This document shows, piece by piece, positions 50,124 through 58,431 of a stretch of DNA of 64,000 bases. The notes under the pieces were generated by a model that saw nothing but the letters and a program-made list of their open reading frames with translations, was not told the origin of the DNA and ran no database searches. Each line of letters opens with the position of its first letter. Position 1 is the first letter of the stretch. Source of the stretch: Woeseiaceae bacterium (GTDB lineage: Bacteria; Pseudomonadota; Gammaproteobacteria; Steroidobacterales; Woeseiaceae); NCBI GenBank assembly GCA_021773055.1, contig JAJFKV010000043.1, positions 28,070-92,069 of the forward strand, written 5' to 3'. A program made the translations under genes and the position numbers.

Positions 50124-51059
50124 TCAACGCTGCCGTTCTATGAAAGCGACGATGGCCGGCACTATCTTGTCCGAGATCGGCAAGGACGGATCGCTGTAGG
50201 ACCGAACCTGCTCACTCATGTCGTCGCCGACCATTTTTAGAACATGATTCATTCCGTCTATCACGACGAGATCTGCTGACTCGTTCGACGATCTGAGCAA
50301 TTCACCATCACCTACGCTGACCTGAATATCCGTTGATCCGTACAACAATAGAATAGGCTTATTCAGCTCTGCCACGACGGTTTGGGGGTCATATTGGAAC
50401 CATGAGATCAGGTACGGCTGTACGCTCTCTCGAAATAACGCATTAAGACTTGGTGGTGGAGAATCTACTGTGCGGCCTTCTTCAAGCTCATGAATTATTT
50501 CTTCCGTTTGTGCCAACAGATTGGGAGGAAGCTGTTTACTGACTTGTTCAAGGATGAGAGTTGACGCTCGTGTTCCCGGTCCTGCGATCGAAATAACGCC
50601 TGCTGTTTCAGTTGAGCCCGCGGCCAGCAACCCGATGAGTGATCCTTCGCTGTGGCCCACGACATAAATTGGCAGGTCGAACTTGTCGTCAACAAACGCA
50701 ATCCACGCACGAGCGTCCGCGACATACGTGTCGAATCGTAAGGCTGCTTCGGTCAGCCTTGTAGAGGCGCTGTCACCTATTAAACGCTTGTCAAATCGAA
50801 GACTGGCGATGTTCGCATTCGATAGCGCTTCTGCGAGCAATTTCAGACTGTTGTTGTTGCCAGGCAGTCCTCGCGTATTTCCATTTCGATCGGTCGGGCC
50901 GGACCCAGCAATTATCAACGCAATCGCCGCGGGTTCGCCTGTGTCCGGTACAAGAAGAGTGCCGGCAAGAGGCCCCAGGTCTGTGTCCATTCTGACGTCG
51001 CTTGACTCGGCCACAGCGACCAACGGCATGACTGCAATAAAGGCGATCAAGAGTTTCAT
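50124..51059 (-). CDS. Secreted alpha/beta hydrolase
   Basis: A 311-residue protein with an N-terminal signal peptide (MKLLIAFIAVMPLVAVAES). The fold is a serine hydrolase with GSGPTDRNGNTRG near the oxyanion loop, the nucleophile elbow GHSEGS near residue 137, and late Asp and His in LYGSTDIQVSV and DGMNHVLK. A strong GGAGGA ribosome site decides ATG 51059 over 51074. It resembles periplasmic acyl-peptidase/esterase-like enzymes; the substrate is unknown. It lies among other leftward cargo genes. Confidence 0.82.
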   Translation of the reverse strand: MKLLIAFIAVMPLVAVAESSDVRMDTDLGPLAGTLLVPDTGEPAAIALIIAGSGPTDRNGNTRGLPGNNNSLKLLAEALSNANIASLRFDKRLIGDSASTRLTEAALRFDTYVADARAWIAFVDDKFDLPIYVVGHSEGSLIGLLAAGSTETAGVISIAGPGTRASTLILEQVSKQLPPNLLAQTEEIIHELEEGRTVDSPPPSLNALFRESVQPYLISWFQYDPQTVVAELNKPILLLYGSTDIQVSVGDGELLRSSNESADLVVIDGMNHVLKMVGDDMSEQVRSYSDPSLPISDKIVPAIVAFIERQR

Positions 51060-51169
51060 TCGACTATCCTCCATTTCAGGCTACCTCGAAAACTCTATAT
51101 TTTTAGGCGTCTGGCATTCTTGCCGCGACTTTCGCATTTGGTCACGAGCAGCCGGCGGCCCTCGCTAGC

Positions 51170-51277
51170 CTATATGAACTGGTTTTGATCTAGCCAGTTG
51201 ATAGCGGCTGGTGCAAAAACAGCCGCCAGCATGACGACTAGAATCATTATGAAAACTATTCTGACTGTTCTTTCCAT
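51170..51277 (-). CDS. Possible 35-residue single-span membrane peptide
   Basis: A short frame (MERTVRIVFIMILVVMLAAVF...) with one hydrophobic span and a polar end. An upstream ATG at 51370 would extend it to 66 residues. The ribosome site is weak and no family is recognised, so it may be chance. Confidence 0.25.
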   Translation of the reverse strand: MERTVRIVFIMILVVMLAAVFAPAAINWLDQNQFI

Positions 51278-51471
51278 ACGTCTAACCAGACTGCTTTGTT
51301 CGGTGCCGAGGAATCGCGACTGGCCGCAAAGGGTTGCGATCTCAATCGATCGACGCAACACATTCAGCAAACTTCTCTGCTGGCGAATAGAATTGTAACG
51401 TTTCTCACGGCCGTTCGTTAAACAATAGATTCTAGCACTTGAGTGACTGGTGTTGTGCGCCTAGCGGCCGC

Positions 51472-52290
51472 TCAGATTCCATGACTCAGCACCTGAGTGA
51501 CTGAACGCAGAATCTCGGGTGGATATGACGAATCAACGTCGTCATAGAAGACACTCAGATCATCTTCGATCTTGCTGTACGTCAAAGGTGTCGTAGGCTT
51601 TTCTCTAGTGGTACGTATTGAAATCGAATCCGGGTCAACCACAGTTGGGCCGAACAGAGCTTCTGCCGTGGCAAGCGCTATTGCCATCGACAAGGCTGGA
51701 CCGGGGTGTACGCCGTCCGCGGCCTTCCACGCCAATAAAGGGTGTTCCGCTTGGCCATTCAAGAGTAGTGGCGCGACCTCCACATATCGGTCGAATCGAA
51801 GAGCATCGAAAAACCATCTTTCACCCACGACTAGCGCCCGAGCGACCTGCTCATTTTGCTGGTACGTTCCAAGAAGTACAGTGGTAGCGCCTTCTGCGCT
51901 GGCCGCCTCGGCCAGTTTGCGGTGAGCGTTAATTGAGTCAATGCAGGGCAACGAGGAGCGGGTTTCCTCTTCTACAGCACACAGTAGTTGACCGCCTTGT
52001 TCCTGCAAAACTACAACATCGTAGTCGGCGTCTGTCAGCTGATTCATGATCGGTTCGATCTTCAGCACATCATTGAGATGGCCACCCCCTTGCATAAGGA
52101 AATCGACACTCACTCGCGTTTTGTGTAGCTCGGTTGTCGCTGCGCTGAAGAGGTAGGGAACACCGTTGTAGTAGGTAAGACTATTCCCTATAAATAACAC
52201 ACGGACAGCCGGTTTCGCCCCAGAATTGGACGCGCATCCAACGATTAGAACCAAGAATAGTAGAGTGCTGGTAACGACTTTTTGAAGCAT
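51472..52290 (-). CDS. SGNH/GDSL-type lipoprotein hydrolase
   Basis: A 272-residue protein with a lipoprotein signal ending LIVGC (Cys19). SGNH block I is FIGNSLTYYNG with the catalytic Ser. A block-V-like DGVHPGP near residue 193 carries the Asp and His, and VVVLQEQGG in the middle fits block III. The fold acts on esters of lipids, sugars or peptides; the substrate is unknown. It is probably periplasmic and membrane-anchored. About 320 bp separate it from the M56 gene. Confidence 0.82.
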   Translation of the reverse strand: MLQKVVTSTLLFLVLIVGCASNSGAKPAVRVLFIGNSLTYYNGVPYLFSAATTELHKTRVSVDFLMQGGGHLNDVLKIEPIMNQLTDADYDVVVLQEQGGQLLCAVEEETRSSLPCIDSINAHRKLAEAASAEGATTVLLGTYQQNEQVARALVVGERWFFDALRFDRYVEVAPLLLNGQAEHPLLAWKAADGVHPGPALSMAIALATAEALFGPTVVDPDSISIRTTREKPTTPLTYSKIEDDLSVFYDDVDSSYPPEILRSVTQVLSHGI

Positions 52291-52340
52291 TTATCGACAT
52301 CCCGATGTCAGCGCGAATGACTGCTTTGTATGTGGGCTCC

Positions 52341-52364
52341 TCCAACCTAATTTCTTAGGTTGGA
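52341..52364. other. Hairpin in the 52291-52613 gap
   Basis: A perfect 10-bp stem (TCCAACCTAA/TTAGGTTGGA) with a TTTC loop. It has no U-tract on either strand, so terminator activity is uncertain. Otherwise the 323-bp gap shows no gene. Confidence 0.45.
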
Positions 52365-52613
52365 AGTCGACCAAAACCCAAAGGGAGTCCATACATAGGG
52401 TCATTAGCAGTCGCTGGGACTATATCATTCGAACGGCTTCTTTTGAGTGCTTACCAGCCCACCTGATCTCAGCACATCGATCGAAACACAACATCTCGCA
52501 GCACGCTGTCGCGATATGTCGGCCGCAATTGTCCTTTTCTCCTCTGCACATTCAGTGCGCCTCTATTGCATCCGCCATATCGGTGATTCTGCAGGAGCCG
52601 TTTTCGTATCTTT

Positions 52614-53831
52614 TTACTCGTCCTTCGGGTCCGTACCATTCTCCAATTCATACGCGATCCGGGTGCGGACATTCAGAATAGCTCGGGTTACCGGCTCGTA
52701 CTTGAACTTCGCCATCGCCTGCTTAGCTGACTCCTCGAAGAGCGGAGATGTCGAGCTAATTACTTTGATGTCCTTGGTAGTGCCTTGCGGTGTAATCGTA
52801 AACTCAAGGTCGACGTGCCCGTTCAGTCCTTGCTCCAGCGCCTCTGGCGGATAGGTCGGCGCCTTTCTCTCGATCGGCAGGATATCCTTGTTGCGCTCTT
52901 CGGCTGGTTGATCGGCGTAGCCGACCAGTACCGGGACAATGGCAATACATACTGCTGCAGCAGTCAGCAGCATCTTCTTGGTCACTCCGAGGTTTGGCAT
53001 CGCTTCACTCCTTATTATGTGTGTAACTCGCTTACTCAGATCGCCACCGCTCACTCCGGCGGAACTGGTCAGTGGTGATTTCACGAAATGCTCGCAAACA
53101 TTGAGAATTCCTTCGGCATAGGACTCGCGGCAGTGCCCCTGCGCGACGACGGCTTCATCGCAAGCACGCTCGCGTTCGGTGACGAGACGAGCGCCAACAA
53201 GCCAGACAGGCGGGTAGAACCAGAATACGGCCTCCGCGATCATGTGACTTACCGCGGTAAGATTGTCGCGACGCTTTACGTGACAAAGTTCGTGCGCCGC
53301 GACGGCGGCGAGTTGCGTGTCGCTAAGAACGTCGTCGATGCAATGAGGCATCAACAGGACCGGTTTGAACAACCCGACGATACCTGGTTCCTGCATGTCG
53401 TCGCTGTGGTACACCGCGACTGCCTGGTTCCCAGCTTCGACAGTCCGGTTGTACTTCGCTCGGCATACCGCCGATTTGATTCGAGCCGCGCTGGCAGTCC
53501 AGCGAACGATGTAGGCTGCGAACCCGATTGCCCAGACAACCAGGAGCGTCAATCCAAGCCAAAGCGATAATCCGGGTTGGTCTACAGGCATTGCGATTGC
53601 TCCCGTCGCAATTGCCCAGTATTCCGAAACGACGAAAGGGGCGGTTTCGGGCGCCAACAAGGAACCAATCTGCACCAGCTGGGCGAATGGGACGAGGAAT
53701 TTGGCGGACGCCACCCACCAGAGCCAGTATCGAACCTGCGCGCCCTCGTTGCGTAGCAACAGGCACAGCAGACCAATGACACCGGCGAACAACGTCGATT
53801 GCCAAAGGTGATTCGCAACATACGAGAACAT
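52614..53831 (-). CDS. BlaR1-like M56 metallopeptidase with TonB C-terminal domain
   Basis: A 405-residue membrane protein. It has four N-terminal hydrophobic segments and a cytosolic M56 zinc site HELCH at 180-184 with downstream ERACDEAV. A further span lies at about 287-304. The periplasmic end (about 325-395: KAPTYPPEALEQGLNGHVDL...) matches a TonB C-terminal domain in place of the penicillin-sensor domain of BlaR1. It probably cleaves or releases the BlaI repressor encoded 6 bp upstream in response to an envelope signal. No beta-lactamase gene is adjacent. Confidence 0.9.
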   Translation of the reverse strand: MFSYVANHLWQSTLFAGVIGLLCLLLRNEGAQVRYWLWWVASAKFLVPFAQLVQIGSLLAPETAPFVVSEYWAIATGAIAMPVDQPGLSLWLGLTLLVVWAIGFAAYIVRWTASAARIKSAVCRAKYNRTVEAGNQAVAVYHSDDMQEPGIVGLFKPVLLMPHCIDDVLSDTQLAAVAAHELCHVKRRDNLTAVSHMIAEAVFWFYPPVWLVGARLVTERERACDEAVVAQGHCRESYAEGILNVCEHFVKSPLTSSAGVSGGDLSKRVTHIIRSEAMPNLGVTKKMLLTAAAVCIAIVPVLVGYADQPAEERNKDILPIERKAPTYPPEALEQGLNGHVDLEFTITPQGTTKDIKVISSTSPLFEESAKQAMAKFKYEPVTRAILNVRTRIAYELENGTDPKDE

Positions 53832-53836
53832 CGCAG

Positions 53837-54214
53837 TTAGTCCTCTTTGCTCAGGTCACGCAAGGTCTTGCGCGCTGCTTCAATATCTTCGAGCGTCAGG
53901 TCGCCCGATTCGATCAGGTGGGACACGAGCGGTTGGGCGCGTCCACCAAACAGCCCGAGTAGCTCGCCGACGACGTTCTTGCGGACGTCTGCCTGTGACG
54001 CGACAGGTTCGAAGATATGGGCGTTGCCGATCTTCTTGGTGCGGCGCACCGCACCCTTTGCCTCGAGTCGGTACAGAATGGTCTGTACGGTGGTATACGC
54101 AGGCCGGCCTTTCCCGCCGAACGCGTCCAGTAATTGCCGAACCGACGCTTCGCCGGCGGCCCAGAGTAGGTCCATGACCTTCGATTCAAGCTTGGTGAGT
54201 GTTGGTGCTGACAT
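53837..54214 (-). CDS. BlaI/MecI/CopY-family repressor
   Basis: A 125-residue winged-helix repressor: LTKLESKVMDLLW, VRQLLDAFGGKGRPAYTTVQTILYRLEAKGAV, then a dimerisation tail. The cleavage region expected for M56 proteolysis lies around VVGELLGLFGG. It is transcribed with the M56 gene (6-bp gap). Its own operator, a TACTACA/TGTAGTA dyad, sits 11-40 bp upstream of its start, indicating autorepression. Confidence 0.93.
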   Translation of the reverse strand: MSAPTLTKLESKVMDLLWAAGEASVRQLLDAFGGKGRPAYTTVQTILYRLEAKGAVRRTKKIGNAHIFEPVASQADVRKNVVGELLGLFGGRAQPLVSHLIESGDLTLEDIEAARKTLRDLSKED

Positions 54215-54224
54215 GACCCTTCCC

Positions 54225-54253
54225 TACTACAGTTGTAGTAGAACCTACTACAA
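54225..54253 (-). promoter_or_regulatory. Operator for the BlaI-like repressor
   Basis: A perfect dyad CTACTACA-GT-TGTAGTAG (54225-54242) is followed by a third half site CTACTACA (54246-54253). The TACA/TGTA core matches known BlaI/MecI operators. Three half sites at about 10-bp spacing suggest cooperative binding. Confidence 0.82.
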
Positions 54254-54420
54254 GGTCGGTGGAAATGCAATCGACCGCAAAACTTAGAAATCCTGCTGTT
54301 CACGAACGGCAAGTTTCGGGCGAGTTGCAAGAACTATCAGTGGAAAGTTCTGGCCGGTTCTTACCGCCCAGGTGGGGTAGGGGCCAATATCTATTCAAAT
54401 GCTTAAATTGAAGCTGGTGC

Positions 54421-54959
54421 GTGTCCCTGTCGTTTGATCGTCTGCGTTGATTTTGCTGGAGTTTCTCTTGAAGGTCGTCTAGCGTCGACGGGTGACTAAA
54501 TGGCTTTCGATTTTCCTGCATACCAATGTGACCGAGTCGCCGACTGCGGAACGGGCAGCAAGACAGTTTGTCGAGGCCGTCGGTTTGGATGATGTACCAC
54601 CATATCTGCTCCGAGATCGTGACCGAAAATTCAGCCCGAGCTTCAGTCGGCAAGTCGCATCCGCCGGTCTGACGGAAGTGCTGACGGCGCCAGCCTCGCC
54701 TTGGCAGAACGCATACGTCGAGCGCCTGATTGGCACGATCCGAAGGGAATGTCGTGATCACATGATCATTCTGGGAGAGCGCCACTTATGCAGGACCGGG
54801 CAAAGGTTCGTTGATTACTACAACAGGGCTCGAATTCACACGTCGCTGGAAAAGGACGCGCCGAGGGGGCGTCCGGTTCAGGATCGAGACTGCGGCGCTA
54901 TCCGATCACGCCGGCATTGTGGTGGTCTGCATCACGAGTATTATCGGACAGCGGCATAG
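54421..54959 (+). mobile_element. Internally deleted, right-truncated IS copy
   Basis: The left flank and first 11 codons match the intact IS at 62745-63860. The frame then jumps, in phase, to the segment equivalent to residue 197 of the intact transposase and continues to its normal C-terminus. About 185 codons, including the first catalytic Asp, are missing. The frame starts at GTG 54492. The right inverted repeat is absent, so the copy cannot move on its own. The SEC-C gene starts 26 bp further on. Confidence 0.85.
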
Positions 54960-54984
54960 CGCAGTTGCAGGAGAGTTACTCGAC

Positions 54985-56997
54985 ATGACGAGAGAGCGTG
55001 ACAGGCAACTCCAGGCGTTCCTGATGGAGTTGCTTGACGATAGTGTTTCGCAAATCCTGGCCCACGAGGACGCCGAGAGGTTTCTGCAATGGGTGACACA
55101 CGAGGTTATTCACAGGGGCAGGATGGAGCCGGGGCTTTTCGACTCAGACGATGAGGCCATCTCGCTGGCGACGAATTTCGGCCGCGGCATCTGGAACGCT
55201 TTTCCCTTGCCTGGTAATGGTTTTCGCCCGCAGCCATTGGCTACGCCCGGCAGGAACGAAGCTTGCCCGTGCGGATCCGGCAGAAAATTCAAGGTCTGCT
55301 GTGGTCATGGCCCCGCGCCACCGGGGCTGGACTCTGGGTCTATTTGGCCGTTCTTGATTCGAAAGCTACAGGGTGAAGTACTGGACGCTGTGATCGCCGC
55401 CAATCTCATCCCTGCAGCGGCATTGATCGGGGTGGCGATGGACTACAAAGACGCGAGCCGGCCAAAGCTGGCGGTCAAATTGCTTGAGCCTTTGTTCGAT
55501 GATCCGCTTCGTCACCGGGATGAGGATGGTGAATTCGCGTTCGACTTGCTCTTGGGTCTTTACGATGATTTGGGGTGGTCAAAGAAGAAGGCGGACCGCC
55601 TCGAGCGAATCATTGCGAAAGCTGGCCGCTCGCCCTTGCGTGCCGGCGCACGTCAGCGCCTCGCCGCAATACGTATGGACGAAGGCGACATCGCCGGTTC
55701 CTGGGAGTTCTTCAAATTGGCCCAGCGCGATGATCCGAACGCACCGTCACTGGGTCTCCTGGAAGTGCAGTTACTCCTGGCCCAGGGAAAGCCTGATGTT
55801 GCATCTGATCGAGCACGGTTCTGGGTGCGGCGTTTGCGTTCTCTGGGGTACCCGGAAACCGAAGGAGCGCTGCCTCTCCTCGAGCAGGTAGTACACGACC
55901 CCGGACGAGCACTGGGGGAACTCGGCATCGAGATCGCGGGCGGTGCCGGAGCGCGGCTGCTCGACTGGCTGGACCGCGTGTCCGACCGTGCCCTTCCCAA
56001 CTATCGCGTGACCGACGAGCCGTCGAATATTATCGGCGATGACGATCGCGACTTCGAGACGACATTGGCCGATCGATTGCGAGAACTCGGCGTGCCGGAC
56101 GCGAATGTTTCCGACGTCATCGCGGACATGGACATACCGGACGAACCCGCCGAATTGCCACTACCGGAGAGTGAGTCGAATTACCTGCTTGCGCCGGCTT
56201 CTGTTCAGTCAATGGAACTGGACTGGCATGAGGTGTTTCCACTCGGCAAACCGTTCTCGGTCAACCTGCTGGGGCCCGACGATGACGTCTGGTCGCCCGC
56301 TGCTGAGGACGAGTGGATGGCCTATCTGGAAACAAATGAAGAGGCGTTCGATAGCCTCGATATCCTCGATGATCTTGCTAATGCGGTTCAAGCGCATGAA
56401 CAGTCGTTGATGACCGGATTTGAAGAGCTGCTGCTGCAGCCCCTTTTGCGGCGCGCGCTGGCGATCGTTCAGAGTGCCGTGAGCGATAGTGCTCGCCTCG
56501 CCTGGGTGTGTATGGAAAACCGACCGGCACTGCGTTGTCTCGTTAACTTGATGTTTCTCGAAGAACGGATGGGGAACGAGTGCGCGATGTTCGATATCGC
56601 CGAGCAGGTGCTCGCGCTCAATCCGGATGACAATCACGGGCTTCGTAACATGATTATCAATGATCGTTTGCGCCGCCACGACGACCTCGGCGCTGCGCGC
56701 CTCGCTGAGGAGTACCCGGCAGACCTCAACCCGGACATTGCATACGGACACGCGCTGGCCTTGTTTCGCCTGGCAAGAATGGAGGAGGCAGATGCGGCCA
56801 TCCAGGGCGCAGTCAGTGACCTGCCAAAGATCCCCCGGTATCTGCTGGCCAAACGGCTCAGGAAACCGAAACTGGATCCTGTTGGAGTCCGCATGGGTGG
56901 GGACGATCAGGCGTGGCTTTACCGGCAGGAAATGCGGGACGTCTGGGAGGCGACGCCCGGTGCGTTTGACTGGCTCAAAGTTCATCGACCGGCCTGA
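54985..56997 (+). CDS. SEC-C zinc-motif protein with helical repeats
   Basis: A 670-residue protein from ATG 54985, chosen because GGAG at 54970-54973 precedes it and because the upstream frame is IS sequence. Residues 88-108 form a SEC-C motif ([20 protein letters not shown]), the zinc knuckle also found at the end of SecA. The rest is mostly helical with TPR-like stretches, such as LERIIAKAGRSPLRAGARQRL and FDIAEQVLALNPDDNHGL, and acidic linkers. The function is unknown. The SEC-C motif suggests contact with a protein or ribosome partner. The IS remnant just upstream may have brought a promoter. Confidence 0.8.
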   Translation: MTRERDRQLQAFLMELLDDSVSQILAHEDAERFLQWVTHEVIHRGRMEPGLFDSDDEAISLATNFGRGIWNAFPLPGNGFRPQPLATPGRNEACPCGSGRKFKVCCGHGPAPPGLDSGSIWPFLIRKLQGEVLDAVIAANLIPAAALIGVAMDYKDASRPKLAVKLLEPLFDDPLRHRDEDGEFAFDLLLGLYDDLGWSKKKADRLERIIAKAGRSPLRAGARQRLAAIRMDEGDIAGSWEFFKLAQRDDPNAPSLGLLEVQLLLAQGKPDVASDRARFWVRRLRSLGYPETEGALPLLEQVVHDPGRALGELGIEIAGGAGARLLDWLDRVSDRALPNYRVTDEPSNIIGDDDRDFETTLADRLRELGVPDANVSDVIADMDIPDEPAELPLPESESNYLLAPASVQSMELDWHEVFPLGKPFSVNLLGPDDDVWSPAAEDEWMAYLETNEEAFDSLDILDDLANAVQAHEQSLMTGFEELLLQPLLRRALAIVQSAVSDSARLAWVCMENRPALRCLVNLMFLEERMGNECAMFDIAEQVLALNPDDNHGLRNMIINDRLRRHDDLGAARLAEEYPADLNPDIAYGHALALFRLARMEEADAAIQGAVSDLPKIPRYLLAKRLRKPKLDPVGVRMGGDDQAWLYRQEMRDVWEATPGAFDWLKVHRPA

Positions 56998-57070
56998 GGC
57001 CCTCAGGACAGACGTTTACAAGACTGGTAACGGTGTCATCGATCGGACCGGGTCTCGGATTTGAATGTAT

Positions 57071-57094
57071 GTATTGACAATGTCATTACAATAC
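57071..57094 (+). promoter_or_regulatory. Dyad upstream of the toxin-antitoxin pair
   Basis: Nested inverted repeats: GTATTG (57071-57076) with CAATAC (57089-57094), and TGACA/TGTCA inside. TTGACA at 57074-57079 could be a -35 box. This is where the ribbon-helix-helix antitoxin would be expected to bind. Confidence 0.55.
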
Positions 57095-57148
57095 TCCATG
57101 CTTGGCGCATGGCAGACAGAGCCGAGCTAGAGAGACAGGAGACACGTT

Positions 57149-57415
57149 GTGGCTACCGCAGAAAAAGTCATGCAGTTTCGCCTCCAGCAGGAGGAAAAGG
57201 AACGCATAAACCGAGGCGCAGACCTGCGAGGGGTCAATGCGTCACAATTCGTGCTGCACGCTGCTCTCAAAGAGGCTGAAATGGCGGAAGCGGATCAAAC
57301 GAAGTTTGACCTGAACCACGATCAATTTGTCGCATTCTTGTCTGCGCTGGATGCGGACCCGGAACCGAATGCCGCCCTCAACAAACTTCTGCATACCGCT
57401 GCTCCCTGGGACTGA
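57149..57415 (+). CDS. tacA: DUF1778 (TacA-type) antitoxin
   Basis: An 88-residue ribbon-helix-helix antitoxin. It begins with the strand VMQFRLQQEEKERI and the DUF1778 helix ADLRGVNASQFVLHAAL, followed by a C-terminal toxin-neutralising tail ending FLSALDADPEPNAALNKLL. It starts at GTG 57149 with ACAGGAG ahead. Its stop directly abuts the toxin ATG. It blocks the GNAT toxin and probably autoregulates from the upstream dyad. Confidence 0.92.
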   Translation: MATAEKVMQFRLQQEEKERINRGADLRGVNASQFVLHAALKEAEMAEADQTKFDLNHDQFVAFLSALDADPEPNAALNKLLHTAAPWD

Positions 57416-57952
57416 ATGTCATCGACTGACTCCAGGACGGATAGCCTCACCAAGCCTGAGGAACTGAATCGGGACCATGATGTGTCCGGATTCTGCTGCG
57501 GGCGAGAGTCACTGGATGACTGGCTGAAAAACCGGGCTCTCAAGAGCAATATGGCTGGAGATTCACGGGTATTCGTAATTTGCAATCGTTCCGGTGAAGT
57601 GGTCGGCTACTACGCAGTTAGTGCCGGATCGGTTCGTCGTCACGACGCGGTCGGCAAGATAAAGCGGAACGCGCCCGATCCGATTCCGATGGCACTGATC
57701 GGCCGACTGGCCGTGCGAGTCGATCTTCAGGGACACGGTGTTGGGCCGGCACTATTGCGAGACGCTGTCCTGAGAATCTCGCAAGCAAGCGAGCACATCG
57801 GGGTAAAAGGTGTTCTGGTACACGCACTGGATAAGGAGGCGGCCAGGTTCTATGCGCGAATGGGTTTTCGGCCCTCAACGGCGAGCGACCACCATCTCAT
57901 GATCTCGTTGAAGGATATAGCGGCGGAACTCGGGCGAGGGCCAATGGCATAA
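57416..57952 (+). CDS. tacT: GNAT-family (TacT-type) toxin
   Basis: A 178-residue acetyltransferase toxin. Known family members acetylate the amino group of charged tRNAs and stop translation. The signature segments are FCCGRESLDDWLKNRAL near 27-43, VVGYYAVSAGSV, the acetyl-CoA loop LAVRVDLQGHGVGPALL, and LDKEAARFYARMGF with the catalytic Tyr near 153. The CoA-binding loop is QGHGVG where RGxG is common, a minor variation. It forms a two-gene operon with the antitoxin. Confidence 0.92.
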   Translation: MSSTDSRTDSLTKPEELNRDHDVSGFCCGRESLDDWLKNRALKSNMAGDSRVFVICNRSGEVVGYYAVSAGSVRRHDAVGKIKRNAPDPIPMALIGRLAVRVDLQGHGVGPALLRDAVLRISQASEHIGVKGVLVHALDKEAARFYARMGFRPSTASDHHLMISLKDIAAELGRGPMA

Positions 57953-58026
57953 TCTCGAGAGTCTGCTGATCTGACAGCCGCTTCAGGACAAAACTGGATC
58001 GCGCGAATAAATGAAGAGGTATTGTC

Positions 58027-58164
58027 ATGGGCACACCACTACAAAGGAAATTTGAGCAGCTGCCACCGAAGCACAAGGCCGAGGTAGAGGCTCGCGCCGA
58101 CGAGTTGCTCATCGAGGAGATATCGCTGCGTGCCCTCAGGGAGGATCCCGAGACTGAACGGTAG
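58027..58164 (+). pseudogene. Truncated XRE-type antitoxin N-terminus
   Basis: The 45-residue frame MGTPLQRKFEQLPPKHKAEV... ADELLIEEISLRALRE resembles the N-terminal helix pair that precedes the helix-turn-helix in XRE/HigA-like antitoxins. It stops exactly where that domain should begin. No toxin partner is adjacent. It is probably a remnant left at the island edge. Confidence 0.5.
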
Positions 58165-58183
58165 GCGGAAACGCGAAACCGCA

Positions 58184-58204
58184 TTTCCGACATATTTCCG
58201 ACAT
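58184..58204 (+). repeat. Right pair of TTTCCGACAT repeats (probable integrase arm sites)
   Basis: TTTCCGACAT occurs at 58184-58193 and 58195-58204, 11 bp apart, the same motif and spacing as at the left end. It lies about 90 bp inside attR. Confidence 0.6.
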
Positions 58205-58295
58205 CAGTTGTGCATTGTTGTGCAACGTACTGAAAATTGAGCAACGAACGCCGTCTTTTAGGCCTTATTTTTCAGTAAGTTACAGCGCGCTGTCT

Positions 58296-58343
58296 GGCTA
58301 CGAACCGAGCGGTCGGGAGTTCGAATCTCTCCGGGCGCGCCAA
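58296..58343 (+). repeat. attR: right copy of the 48-bp direct repeat
   Basis: An exact copy of 42836-42883, the 3' half of tRNA-Arg. It lacks the 5' half of the tRNA, so it is not a functional gene. It marks the right edge of the island. Confidence 0.92.
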
Positions 58344-58361
58344 CTTTTCGAAGTTAGATCA

Positions 58362-58396
58362 AGCAGTTAGTGCCTCAGGCGCTAGCTGCTTTTTTC
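58362..58396 (+). terminator. Probable original tRNA-Arg terminator
   Basis: AGCAGTTAGTGCC and GGCGCTAGCTGCT form a 13-pair stem (with G-U pairs) around a TCA loop, followed by six T. Its position 18 bp past the tRNA-end copy suggests it served the tRNA operon before the island inserted. Confidence 0.75.
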
Positions 58397-58431
58397 TTTA
58401 AAATGAACAGTGCGGGAGTTTTGCGTGTCGG

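Larger units (their letters stand above)
42836..58343. mobile_element. tRNA-Arg-integrated genomic island (about 15.5 kb)
   Basis: The left boundary is the intact tRNA-Arg 3' half (42836-42883) and the right boundary is an exact 48-bp copy (58296-58343). A tyrosine integrase sits immediately inside the left end, pointing at the tRNA, the standard layout for tRNA islands. Pairs of TTTCCGACA repeats lie inside both ends. Cargo is unrelated to the flanking core genes. I see no conjugation or capsid genes, so it is probably mobilisable at best, or moved by its own recombinases. Confidence 0.9.

Noticed and set aside
42684..58343. Search for CRISPR arrays or retron/DGR-like elements in the island
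   Set aside because: No spaced direct-repeat array, reverse transcriptase or variable-repeat pair was found.
42836..58343. Whether the island is an ICE or prophage
   Set aside because: No relaxase, type IV secretion, capsid, tail or terminase genes are present between the repeats.
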